Source: Tubulanus polymorphus (taxonomy: Eukaryota; Nemertea; Palaeonemertea; Tubulaniformes; Tubulanidae). From it: 64,000 nucleotides of DNA. Made by a program: the position numbers and the translations under genes. Shown here in pieces: positions 33,502 through 44,600 of the stretch (position 1 is its first letter; each line of letters starts with the position of its first letter). The DNA is taken from NCBI RefSeq assembly GCF_964204645.1, contig NC_134028.1, positions 8,411,001 through 8,475,000 on the forward strand, written 5' to 3'. The notes under the pieces are model-generated. The model made no database searches and was not told where the DNA came from. It was given only the letters and a program-made list of their open reading frames with translations.

Positions 33502-33678
33502 TGATACCTTGATTCTCCTTACCGGTCGGTTAATCGCAATGAAATTTGTAATCAGTTCATTTCTACGGCTGCCGGGTCTGTTCTGGTTAGCTTAGAAAAA
33601 TAGTGTATATGGTAGAAAGACGGCCAGCCGTGCCAACTTTTTAAGCCCAGCAGAAAGGAGAAACAAGGTATTAATTTC
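33502..33678. mobile_element. MITE with TTGTTTCTCC termini (copy 1)
   Basis: The left end 'gataccttgattctccttac' is mirrored by 'aggagaaacaaggtatta' at the right end. The interior ('cggctgccgggtctgtt', 'agacggccagccgtgcc') matches the copy at 44857-45031. Confidence 0.7.
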
Positions 33679-33774
33679 GCTTTGCCTTAAGGCTGATGTC
33701 GACAAGCGACGCCTACCGACTCCCGACGCAACTGAGAGCAACCGCGATCGCAGCCCAGCTTATGTCGGCTGCGC

Positions 33775-33860
33775 TCTACTGATGCAGGGGTTCGTGCCGT
33801 GGCTGAGTGTAGCGATGCCATCAGGTTCGAGTCCCTGCAGAGGGAGGATGTGTGATGAAC
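33775..33860 (+). mobile_element. tRNA-derived SINE copy 2
   Basis: 'gcaggggttcgtgccgtggc' is followed by the A box TGGCTGAGTGTAG, a good B box GGTTCGAGTCC and a closing 'cctgcagagggaggatg'. The GCAGGG/CCTGC ends can pair like an acceptor stem, but the body is too degenerate to be a working tRNA gene. Confidence 0.65.
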
Positions 33861-34689
33861 TTTTTGAGACTAGATCTAAATTATTGCGAATAGATATATT
33901 TTCATTTAGATAATAGACTTCAATTTGAATTCGTATGCTCATTCCATGGAACAACGCAATAAAAAAGAAGGCTTGTGAATCTACCATAATTCTACCAATT
34001 TCGTTTCGAGATCTTCTGTACAGTCATCTACCATGCTGGAGGTTTTTTGTTTGCGTTTGAAACTATTTGAATTTGAAGTACGTAACGACACATTCTCTGG
34101 CAAATAACCATCCGCAAATACGGCGGCACAAAACAGGTTCTTGCGTCACGATTTAACGATGAGCTGTTGCCGCAGCTACCGCGATATACATACGCGATAG
34201 AAGCCAATTACTGCTATCCGAAAGATTGAGTTATGTACGGCAAACGTATGTTTCACTTCCAGATATTGTAGAAATGAGTTTTAGTACGGCAACGCAACGC
34301 CCAAGATTTGTTCGCGAATCCTTGAACTGTATTCTATCAAACGTCGAGTCGTTTCCAAATCATTTTCACTTCAGGACTTCAGATTCATAAACAAAATCAA
34401 TTTTTGAAATCGCATAAGTTTTCAACTATATTTCTGTCATACTATAAACATTTTACATTTTTCATGTTCGTCTTCACATATCTATACAAATCACTACAGA
34501 ATCTAATTTAAGCACATATTATTATCATTACAAGATGTTTTATACATTTCGTTTGATGATAAACTGAACATTCTAGTGTATGAAGGCAATTTAATTAAGC
34601 ACCATTGATACTGATATTATGAATTTTACGAATCGGATATGCTGTCCATTTACATAGAATTCACACTGTTTTCGATTGTATCGAATTGT
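33861..34689. other. Spacer and 3' UTR side of the Nodal-like gene
   Basis: No repeat or coding similarity recognised. No canonical AATAAA is seen on the minus strand near 34690; ATTAAA-like variants at about 34588 are possible. Confidence 0.4.
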
Positions 34690-37600
34690 TTATCTGCAAC
34701 CGCACGTATCCACAACCATTTCCTCGTGGTGCCTCATAACGATTTCATCGAATTCGAAATACAGCAAACTCAAAGGCGATAGTTTAGTCGGCACGCAACA
34801 CGGGGCTAGGACAGATTTGTCTTTGTGTTGCATGAGACTTTGCATAACGGCGTGATTCGTGGGATCGTAGTCCTGCGTGACCGGAGACGGGCAACCACCG
34901 GCGCACAATTGAGCGTTGAAATCTTTCGGATATATGATCCACTTGCTCCAGCCTACGTCGTCGAAACTAATCTGGAAATCGTATTTGGCGCAAGGTTTGC
35001 CTTTCTTCTTGGCGCGCTTCCATTTCGATTTGTTTCTATTGCGATTTTTGTTCCGTTTTTCCGAAGTGCGGCGAACACGTTTCGCCACGTGGACGTTCGC
35101 TAATGCTTTATTCAGATGTTGCTTCAGAAAGTCTTTCTCTTCCGATAACAGTAACAGAATAGCCTCCTGGGTGCGAACGTACCGAGTAAACCTTTGTTTC
35201 ATTCTATTCTCGTGTATTCTCGTTGAACGGCGCGAATTCAGCGATAATTCCAAAAGGTCGTCACCGCCTTTGATAAATCTACGCATTTTTTCGAGGACAG
35301 TCGTAATGCTTAAAACGCGAAAACCGCCGATTTCATCGCGGTGGGTTCCGATCGTGAATTTTCGTCGTTTTCCGTATTTTCCATGCGACCTCAGCCTGGC
35401 GATGATTCTGTAATGCGTCACCCGGTGGCGCTCGTGTCGGTGAGCCTTGACCCGCAGCTCGGCCAATTGGATGCGTTCTTTTTTGTCGATTCCTGACACG
35501 TCAAACATTAAATTGATTTCGCCTCTGTTTCTCAAACGACCGGCATCAACTAAATTAAAAATAAGGGACGTTTAAGACAACAACAAAAGATAATTTTCCA
35601 TCGTATCATGAGATTTTTAAATTCTTAGAAAATATTTGAATATCTTAATTTTTAAGTCATCAAATTTCCATTTATTTCCTCTGCTTGGTTTCTATTTCCT
35701 AATTTGTTTTCCTATATTTTGTGTCAGAAGTCATCAGAATATAGTAGTTAGTTTTCAAGAATATTTCTAACAATCTCAGCTTTGTTCAGCATTGATATTA
35801 TTTCGAGCAATGCAATAAATCTTATATCTGAGACAATAACTATACGTATAATATACTAAACGGCAGAATGCGCGGCGTTCCTTTCTTGGTAAAGTCTTCC
35901 GATTGCCACGGATTAAGTGGGCTTAGTTAGGGTAAATTTGTCGTTCTACCAGTACTAATGCGCATTAGAAAACGCGTTCGAATAAAACATTCTTCATAAT
36001 CAGATGGATTTTATGCGGACAATCTTATTCAAACGAACTTTCGCAAATAATCGGTGGTTAATTTACTGCTTTTCGTGATGTTAATGTTGTCTTGATGCCA
36101 AAATGTCAAAACGCGGTCGTTTCTTTAATACAATCAATTACGTCGCTACTTCACATTATGTTGTAGTAAATTGCTTGCATATTACAGAAGAATGCTTGGT
36201 ATTTAACAATCTGAAAAACCTGCTGTGTTCGTAATTAGAAAGCAGGCACTGGCAATCAAGGATGAATGATAAAACAATGCAAATCGTGCGGACAAACAAT
36301 TCGAATTTGACTATCAATCCTAAGATAATTGATGTTCAGGACCCCTGGGTTTCGAACCCAAAATTCTAGATTATTTTGCACGAGGTGTGACTTCACAGGC
36401 TGTAATTAAACCACCACTTCACCATATAGCTAATTTGCGTATCGAAATATGACATCTAAATGATGACGAAGATGGTTTTAAGAATGGATCTTTTCAACTA
36501 ACCTGACAAATCATGACGGATTGTTTTACCTATGTATTTGGCTAGATCGATGAAGGAAATCATAAAATTTGATTGATTCTAGTCGAGAACTATTGTACTA
36601 CAACGCGGAAACTCCATTACCAATCGTGGATTTATGTAAGGATTCAAGTTTTAATTCCCCAAGAATCAGCTGTCCAAATTGTCACCTAGGATCGAGAATT
36701 AATCCCGCGTAAAAAGACCAAAGGAACGGTGCATGCATCAACAGATTAACTATATGTAACTATTAACATATTTTTACAAGGAACTAGGAAAGGCGGCGAA
36801 ACATTATTCCAATGATTTCACAAATCTTGATTATGGTTAAGAACAATCAGGACGATATTTTCACCCCCACCGTGGGAACTTTGACACTTTTCATTAATTT
36901 TCTATACAGAAGTGTGACCGTGGTCATCAATTAACCGGGCGATCAATCAAGAAACATACTAATTAAGGATGCCATTATATTGATACTTGCGCGCTTGAAG
37001 TGCGTGCGCCTTGCCGTGCCGGGCCTTAAAAACGCGTCAATTCATATGTCAGACCTTATTAATTATGAGATTGATCAAATGTTTGATTTGTAAGTGAAAA
37101 TTGATGTAATCTACGAGCTTCTTATTCTTATGTGACACACCGCTAATTAATGCTCCTAAATTATGAAAGTGAACACATTCTAAATACGCAAGAGGAACCA
37201 ATTTCTATCAACATTAGATTATTGAATATTGCATCTATTCCATACTTTATTTCACTTTTCCGTAAATCATGATTTATTATTCGAGCGTTATTATTCTCAG
37301 AATCGTCCTCAATAGATGAAAATCCATGAAAAAGTCGAGGAAATATTTTCGAACTTTATTTGTTCGTTATACTTGTGGGATTCTCTTTTTACATTATCGT
37401 CACATCACGGATATAGGATCCTATTAATGGTGATTTCTACGATAAATTTTTTCATTGATGCAATGAGAAGAAAAATGCTACATGTATCTAAACCATTTTG
37501 AAGTTAAATTCTAAAATAGCATTTGTAATTTCAAACACTACGAAAGACGTGCCATCGTGTAAAAGACTTAATACATAGATATGAAAGATTCACTGACTTA

Positions 37601-38507
37601 ATCAATCTTAATATAATTTCGGTTGATTTAAGAATCCATTAATAATTCAGGAACAATCTGGTATTCCGTTCTCCTGGGACAGGTTAACGCGAGAAAATCC
37701 GTCCTCAAATATACCCATTACTACACCTAATATATCAATCAACGCCAATTAAGATCGTCTAAATTCCGTCAAAATAGTCTAATAGATATGTCCCTTGGGT
37801 TTTCATTGCTCTTATGAAAAACATAGCAACAGAACATTTCCATATTCACGATTGATGATAACAGGTGTGATAGAAGATTTTGAAAATATGTTGGTTTATA
37901 CCAAGAAAGGAATAGCCGATGTTTTCAATATGTTCTTTGTAGTAGATTTGCTGCTTTAGGACATGAAAACTTGCAATAGTTAGTTTAAGGATACGATTAC
38001 AGATCGAAATATGGAACATTCTTTTTTTTATGGGAACTTTTAAGATCCATTGACAGAATTATTACATGGGACTCTATGTTAACTTTTTAATACTTTAAAC
38101 ATTTGCAAAATATTTCATTCATTCACACGTTTTAATTCATCGACTTATCAAATTATGGGGACGTTACCTTTAGCAGAAATAGTTCTTATTGTGTCCGGTT
38201 TCATCGCAGCCATTTTATCCGCCATTTTGTTGTGACCGGTGGCTTCGAATAAATTCTGGCCTTGATTCGTAACTTTCTCGTAAAGTTCCATCATGAACTT
38301 GGCGCTGATTCTCTGTGCGTCTCCGATCGGCAGTCCAGATTTCAAGATGTGATCTTTCACGATTTTGTCGATTTGTGAGCGGGTTATGTTGGTGCGACTT
38401 CTGACGGCATATCTCGAATTGCTACCGGCGACGAAAATATCGATAAATGCCGCGGAGAATAAGATACAAATTGTCATGAAAACACGCGAAACTTCGGCAG
38501 ACGACAT
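34690..38507 (-). CDS. nodal: Nodal-like TGF-beta superfamily ligand precursor
   Basis: Exons 38507-38168 and 35549-34690 join in phase 1 (AAA G|TT) to encode 399 residues, a secreted growth-factor precursor. Residues 1-27 are a signal peptide (VFMTICILFSAAFIDIFVAG). The prodomain contains FMMELYEKV, typical of the family. A furin site RVRR (about 271-274) releases a mature domain of about 125 residues with all seven family cysteines, including the CC pair used for dimerisation and the terminal CGCR. Blocks WIIYPKDFNAQLCAGGCPSP, DPTNHAVMQSLM, PTKLSPLSLLY and RHHEEMVVDTCGCR read most like Nodal, rather than BMP or activin. Nodal sets left-right asymmetry in spiralians. The single 2.6-kb intron shows no recognised enhancer. 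Confidence 0.88.
35550..38167. other. Intron of the Nodal-like gene
   Basis: AT-rich, with donor AAAG|GTAACG and acceptor TTTAG. No repeat family, ORF or FoxH1-type motif was recognised by eye. Confidence 0.6.
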
Positions 38508-38519
38508 CGTAAAATATAT

Positions 38520-39510
38520 AGTTCGAATTAATTCATACTAAAACCACGTATCAAATGAACACTTCCTTAGTTAAAGAATTCGACTCGCGTTTAAAAGAAG
38601 AAACGTTTTGGAAAAAATATCCACCACCGAACACGAGTTATGTTTATCTCAGTTAAGAGCGAATTTCCGTTAAAAGGTCACAAAACAAAAGACGAAAGTC
38701 GCAGCCTATCTCGTATATCAATCTGAATATGTAACTGCGCTGGTTTTTAAAAACGACGTAATATCCTGAAGCGAATAACTCTCCGGAGACCGATCGTTCC
38801 CGAGCCTGCCAGGTCAATGAGAGCGCGATGACCCGAACTAAATTCGGAGCTGCTCTCTGAATGGCCCGTCATTTCCAATACCCGACATCTTAATTGCACC
38901 AATTTAAAACCCCCCAAGCCCGGGTATGCTGCCACCAAACTTTGTTTTATTGAATTGAGCGGCTACAAATCATCTATGAATGAGCCTATTAGATAACACA
39001 ATTGGGGGCACAAAAGAGCCGCATAATTCTTCACTAATATCATCACACAGAAATACACTGCCTTTTCAGACCATATTAGCGAGAGGAGTGAAGACAACGT
39101 CGACATTTTAAGAAACCAGAGCAACGGACTAGAAAATCCGCGGTATTGTATTTCTCAATGAGAGAGGATCATTTTCAACCAATAAACTTAATCTGACCAG
39201 CAGACAACCGAAGTGCCCCACTTGATTAATTACACCCGAGGTCTTCACGTGTAGAGATTAAATCTGAAGTATAGACAAATTCAGATGTTTAAATAAATCT
39301 GATATGCTTCTCGCCTATGATGATTGTAAAGATTCGAATGATAGATATAACTGTGTATCGTGTATTGTGGCACGTGGTCATGAACTGCCCTCTTCTGGGT
39401 TTCTGGTATTGTACAAAGTAGTAAAAAACAACGACGAACGATTTTCATTTTCGAGGAAGGCTCAGTTATGTACACGGTATTTGAAGAAGTCCCACGTGAT
39501 AGAATTTATC
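38520..39510. other. Upstream region of the Nodal-like gene
   Basis: Presumed promoter side. No convincing TATA box or Smad/Fox cluster was found by eye. The ORF at 38747-38938 (minus) shows no family similarity. Confidence 0.4.
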
Positions 39511-39870
39511 ATTATGAAACTACAACGTTTCGGCTGCTAACAGCCGTCATCAGGTCGAATGTCCAGAAACACAAGTTGTGTTGAAACCATTGGTGAACCA
39601 CTATCCCACGTATAACGATGTGTAGATAAAACGATATATAGATCGAAAAGTCGATTCAATATAGCTTGAAGGAGATTTTTCGGGCTTCATCTTTCTCGCT
39701 TTATTAGTGTGATTCTCTATATATTGTGTTGAAACACTTTTGTTTCAGCACCAGAAACCGCGGTATAAAGTTTGGTATGTTTGAGGCCAGAAACAATTGT
39801 ATTTTTGGCTATTACCACCCGATGATGGCTGTTAGTCAACAGCCGAAACGTTGTGGTTTCATTTCAATAC
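39511..39870. mobile_element. Penelope-like or retrozyme-like repeat with two hammerhead-type motifs
   Basis: An inverted pair of about 45-base modules bounds the unit. On the minus strand (39553-39524) it reads CTGATGA, stem-loop GGCTG-TTAG-CAGCC, then GAAAC with palindromic AACGTT. On the plus strand (39814-39857) stem I ACCAC/GTGGT encloses CCGATGA, stem-loop GGCTGTT-AGTC-AACAGCC and GAAACGTT. This is the order of a type I hammerhead ribozyme with a minimal palindromic stem III. A related piece without the motif is at 47745-47905 ('cttcatcttt.tcg', 'gactctatatatt'). Confidence 0.6.
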
Positions 39871-40039
39871 ATTCTATCGTATAATATTCCCAATTGTGGA
39901 ACTTCTTCAATTATCTACACTGTAGACGGATTACCCCGGTATAGTATAATTTCTTCGACTACTATCGTAGACGGTGTCACAATACTCGGTGACGTCAAGA
40001 TTTACAAACACTATCTTTCAATAGTCAAAGAAGAAAATT

Positions 40040-40460
40040 TTCAGTAAAAGTATCCGGCCCTTTACTTTGGAATAACATCAGTGAAAATCTAAAAAACATA
40101 GAAAATTCTAAACTGATCCTAAGAAATTATAGAAAGCAACTTTGTGCTTGATTTTATCATACAGTTATTCGAACTGAGTTATTGTTTTTGAAATATTACA
40201 GAAAACAACTGGCTTATTAAATGATTATATCTTAATCAAGCTGTTATCATAGTTTACTTTGATTGCATTTTTGTGTGTTAAGGGTTGACTGTGAGCATAT
40301 TATTTTCTTTATTGCATTTTGATGGACCTGCACAAACTATTCCTTAGTTTCTACAGGCCCCTCCAGGTCTAATTTACTGTATTTTGTATTATGCTTTGCA
40401 CACTATGCTGTAAATTATATTTGAAAAATAAAATGTTCAAATCAAATAAAATCAAACGGT
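40040..40460 (+). mobile_element. LINE 3' end (CR1-like tail)
   Basis: 40045-40150 encodes the usual ORF2 ending 'KVSGPLLWNNISENLKN' ... 'LRNYRKQLCA' and a stop. A 3' UTR with 'tttctacaggcccctcc' follows and ends in AATAAAATG / AAATCAAATAAAATC repeats. The 5' limit is unknown. From 40460 to 41638 no gene is recognised; a short frame at 40502-40792 has no family similarity. Confidence 0.6.
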
Positions 40461-41261
40461 GTCGGTGACCAACACTTTCAGCTGTTTTAGTTGATCTACG
40501 TATGCCCATGTATTTTATGGTTGGATGTCCCTCCGGTGGAGATACCATAAACGCATTCAAAACAGCTGAGATTGATTTTTTTATTTCTAGAGCTCAATTG
40601 ATTCACGAGCTTTTATCAAATGCCGAGGGCAAACACAACAACAAAAAAGTCGCCTATTTTGAAAAACCGGTTACTCATCTACCCTACGACTCGTCTGACA
40701 GTTGTTTTTTCTCTCGTTACTCTGGCGGTTATGACATGTACTACAGAGAAGCCGTCTGCCCTGACATTCATGGAGGAGAAAATTATCGATAGAATCCGGA
40801 GCTAATACCGGGATTAATAGCATTCCAATCGGATGCTGCCAAAATGGAATGTCAGGTAAACTAACCGTTATTTGTACAATAGGTAAATTTACGTCGAAAT
40901 AATTGGCTCTGATCCGTAGAAATAGATAGGAAATCTCTTGTTGTTTTGACCTTGAGTTTCCAGTCAATGGATTAGAAAAAATGTACAATGTACAAGAATT
41001 CATGTTTCTGCGCTGATCAAAATAAATTGACTGATTTATACACTCACAACAGAGAAACCACCCGGAAGAAATAAATGGGCATATTTCGATCCATGTTTAT
41101 GTAGAGAATCAACCTTTTTGCAGAATGATATGTACCGGTATGTGAGGAATGCCTAATGACCTAGGGTTCAAAGTTTCATTTGATATATCGATAATATCAG
41201 GACATGCAAAAAAACTGAATTTCACATATAATATATATTGTCACTGCAATATACACCTAAG

Positions 41262-41288
41262 CGTGGACTCTAAAACGACGAGTCCATG
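41262..41288. mobile_element. 27-bp palindromic insert, CRTGGACTC family, 7-bp TSD
   Basis: CGTGGACTC - TAAAACGAC - GAGTCCATG, flanked by ACCTAAG (41255-41261) and ACCTGAG (41289-41295). Same arms and loop style as the 24-bp insert in the SINE at 28724. Confidence 0.7.
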
Positions 41289-41638
41289 ACCTGAGCAAGT
41301 CATTTGGCGAATCAATAACCCGGGTATGGATAGCAGTACCTCCCGTTGATCCATTGCTTATGAAAAAAATCTTATAAACATCGATTGATTAAATAATTGA
41401 TGGATAGAATTTGCATACTGTATTGCCAAACATAACCAAGACTTGTGAAGTGACTAGAGAGCAACACCTGTCTAGGATAGCCATGCCTCTTTCATGAACT
41501 TGACGTCTTAGAGGTTTGTTCTCGCACTCAGATAGTTCTCGTTTCTTTCATATCTCTCTCATTCCATGTAAACGTACTAGAACGCGCTGTTATCTTACAG
41601 GGTAATTTTTAGTTGCGCGTAGCCACATTCCCAAGACC

Positions 41639-44600
41639 ATGACGAGTGATGCCATTGCAGCTGGAAACCAGTCAAATATCGGGATCGGAATTCATCTCCT
41701 AGGACTGGTTATCGCTCTGATATTTGCGTTTGTTTTGTCCAAACTATTGAGACGTCAATCAAAATTCAGACAACCACCTGGACCGCCTACATGGCCCATT
41801 ATTGGTAATCTGTGGGGTATGTTTTTGGTATTTCCAATATATTATGATTTTGAAAAAAGTTTCTAGTGAAAATAGCAATCCAGTATGCATTTATATTCTT
41901 TTTCAGAGATTGAAAAAGAAGACAAGGTATACCTACTGTTAACGAAGTGGGCCAAACAGTACGGTGACGTATACCAAATCAAAACTGGTAATTTCACACC
42001 ATCGGACACTAGATAAATTAACCGAAAATAAAATAGAATCTTTACTATGAAATATTATTATTCACTACTTTGGTCGTACATAATTGTTTTACTATGGCCA
42101 TTATCAACAACGACCGAAAATGAAATAGCATCTTAAAACTGAAATGTTATTATTCACTACTTTGGTCGTACATAATTGTTTTGCTAATGGTCATTTTCAA
42201 CAACGTTTAGTGGAAGTGTGTCCAAGAGAAATCAACATGATATCTTTTACATTGAGTAACGCTTGGCACATGGCTTTTAAAAGATAATTTCGGATTTTTT
42301 ATGCTGCCAGAACCTTTTTGTCATTGTTAGAATCATGGAAGTATAAACTATCAATCTCCAGTGTATACGTCCATCATAGAACCTAAACCTCTTTGATTGT
42401 AGGCTACAGTTCAATGGATAGTTATCATCAGAATATCTTTTCAGGACCAAAAACAGTAGTGATACTGAGCAGTATTGCGGCAGTAAGAGATGCATTTGTG
42501 AAGAAACAGATCGATTTTTCTAATCGATCAAGAAACGTATCCAGTGAGTTACAATGAATCACGCAGACCCTTAACTCCCATGACATTAGCAAATTGCATG
42601 CGTAGTGATTTGATCTGAAGAGTTCATTTATCCAGGGAAGTGTTCCCTGAAGTGTTCCCTGATTTATCAAAACGTGATGACGTAAAATGGGAGATGGCCA
42701 TATTTTGTAAAATGGAAGGGAAGGCGTAATGTGAACGATCAGAACTACGGACAATGCTTAATGAGTGCCAGAAATGCGAATTTTAAGTACCTAAAAAAAT
42801 AAATATTTTATGCTATGTTTATAAATAAATGGTGATGATATCTTTTATAATTTTCTATGGTTTGTTTGTGATCAATATTCACTATGCTATTTATATGAAT
42901 TCAGACGAACTTCAGTCGGATGGCTACAATGATGTTCTATTTGCACCGTATTCTGAAACCTGGAAAATACACAGAAAACTACTGAACCAAGCTCTCAGGT
43001 AAACTATAATCTCGCATTTTCCGTCAGAGCTTTAAAATATATTGCACGCACCCTGCAGTATGAATCAGCAGACGATGATCTATTTCGAAAAGTTATGGTT
43101 GTTTCATAAGTGCTAAAGAAATTACAGTAAAAACATTTTGTTTGCACTGACTTGGTGTAAATCTTCTATGTGATTTCTTGTGTAATCGTATACAAAATTC
43201 TCCTAAATGGTGCCTTCAAGAAATGGAGTATTTTTCTATTCATAGAAATTTTGCGACCGAAGAACACATGATGCACCACCTGCAGAACAGCATGAACATA
43301 GCCAATGCATTCTTAGCTCCCGATCTCGGAAAATCTTACGATCCGTTTAATTTCGTAACTCTGATAGTTTATAATTTCATCTGCAGTATGATCGTTGGGA
43401 AAGTGTAAGTATTTTGATAGGTTTGTAGTAAAGAAGGAACATGTGATGTTGTAGACCAACACTATAAAGGCTTTCAGCAAACCTCACCTTACTCGGACTT
43501 GACCAACTCGGACAAAAATGAAATCATTTTGTGACTTGCCAACGCATTTTCCTATCCTTAACTCGGACTTCACTTTCTTCGGACCAATTTTGCTGGTCTC
43601 GGTTTGCCCGAGTTGAGTGAGGCTTACTAGTTTACTACACTTTTAGAACTTGGGGTTCTTGGGGCGGTTCTTGATAGAACCTTGGGATCTTGGTGGAAAC
43701 TTAGGGCTCTCTTCATCCATGCTTCTAACTGTCTGGGATTCAAAAGACATTACGGGTGGTTCTTCAAAGAACCGTCAACGTCCTCATTGAAAAATTGAAA
43801 ATGATTCATTAAGAAATCATAAATCAAAAATATATTACCACGAATTTCTGAATAACTGGTCGATTCTAATATGTAATCATTTCATTGTTTGGATAGCTAC
43901 ATACCTTATATTGGTTGGCCTATCAATAAATGATGCTATTTTTGTATGAACTGAAGTTGAACAGGTTCTTTATGCTCCCTTAGTTTTCATTATATGTATT
44001 TAGTTCTTTAATCTAAGAAATACACTTATTTTAGCGAAGATTTCGAATTCATAAGCAGACATCAATGTTAGTCTGTATAAATATAACATATACAACTTTA
44101 CAACTTTACAAAGTGACGGGTGCCGATATAGAAACGGCGTTAGGACATATTATATTTTATATTTTCCGAAATGTAATGTATAGTTCTGTAAGTACTGTAT
44201 TAGAAACTTATTGTATGAAATTAAGGACCATGATGGTCTATTTCAATAAACTTAAACTTATACTTATACTTATATTTCTTGCTTGTTCTAGATTTGACCC
44301 GGACGATCGCGAATTCAACGCTTTGAGAATCCGCCGCAGAGAAATCACGGACACGATCGGAAACGGTTTTTTGGCGGATTTTTTCCCGATGTTGAAGTAT
44401 TTCAGGATTCCTCGACTGCGCAAAGCCCAGGCACTGGTCGACGACATGTTGAAATATTCGCAATCGATTCTAGAAAGTCATAAACACGCGTTCTCAAAAG
44501 GTGAGTTTGAAAACATTATGAGTTTTACAGTTAATGCTAATGAAAATTGTCGGTCAAACTCTGAGATGGAGTCTAAAATTGAGAGAAGTGTTTTCATTTA

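Noticed and set aside
33790-33855. tRNA gene
   Set aside because: A and B boxes are present, but the clover-leaf arms are not intact and near-copies recur elsewhere, so it is a SINE head.
34825-35413. ORFs antisense to the Nodal-like exon 2
   Set aside because: Shadows of the ligand frame, which has the seven-cysteine signature.
40502-40792. 96-codon ORF between the LINE end and the P450
   Set aside because: No signal peptide, domain or convincing splice partners recognised; kept as non-coding.
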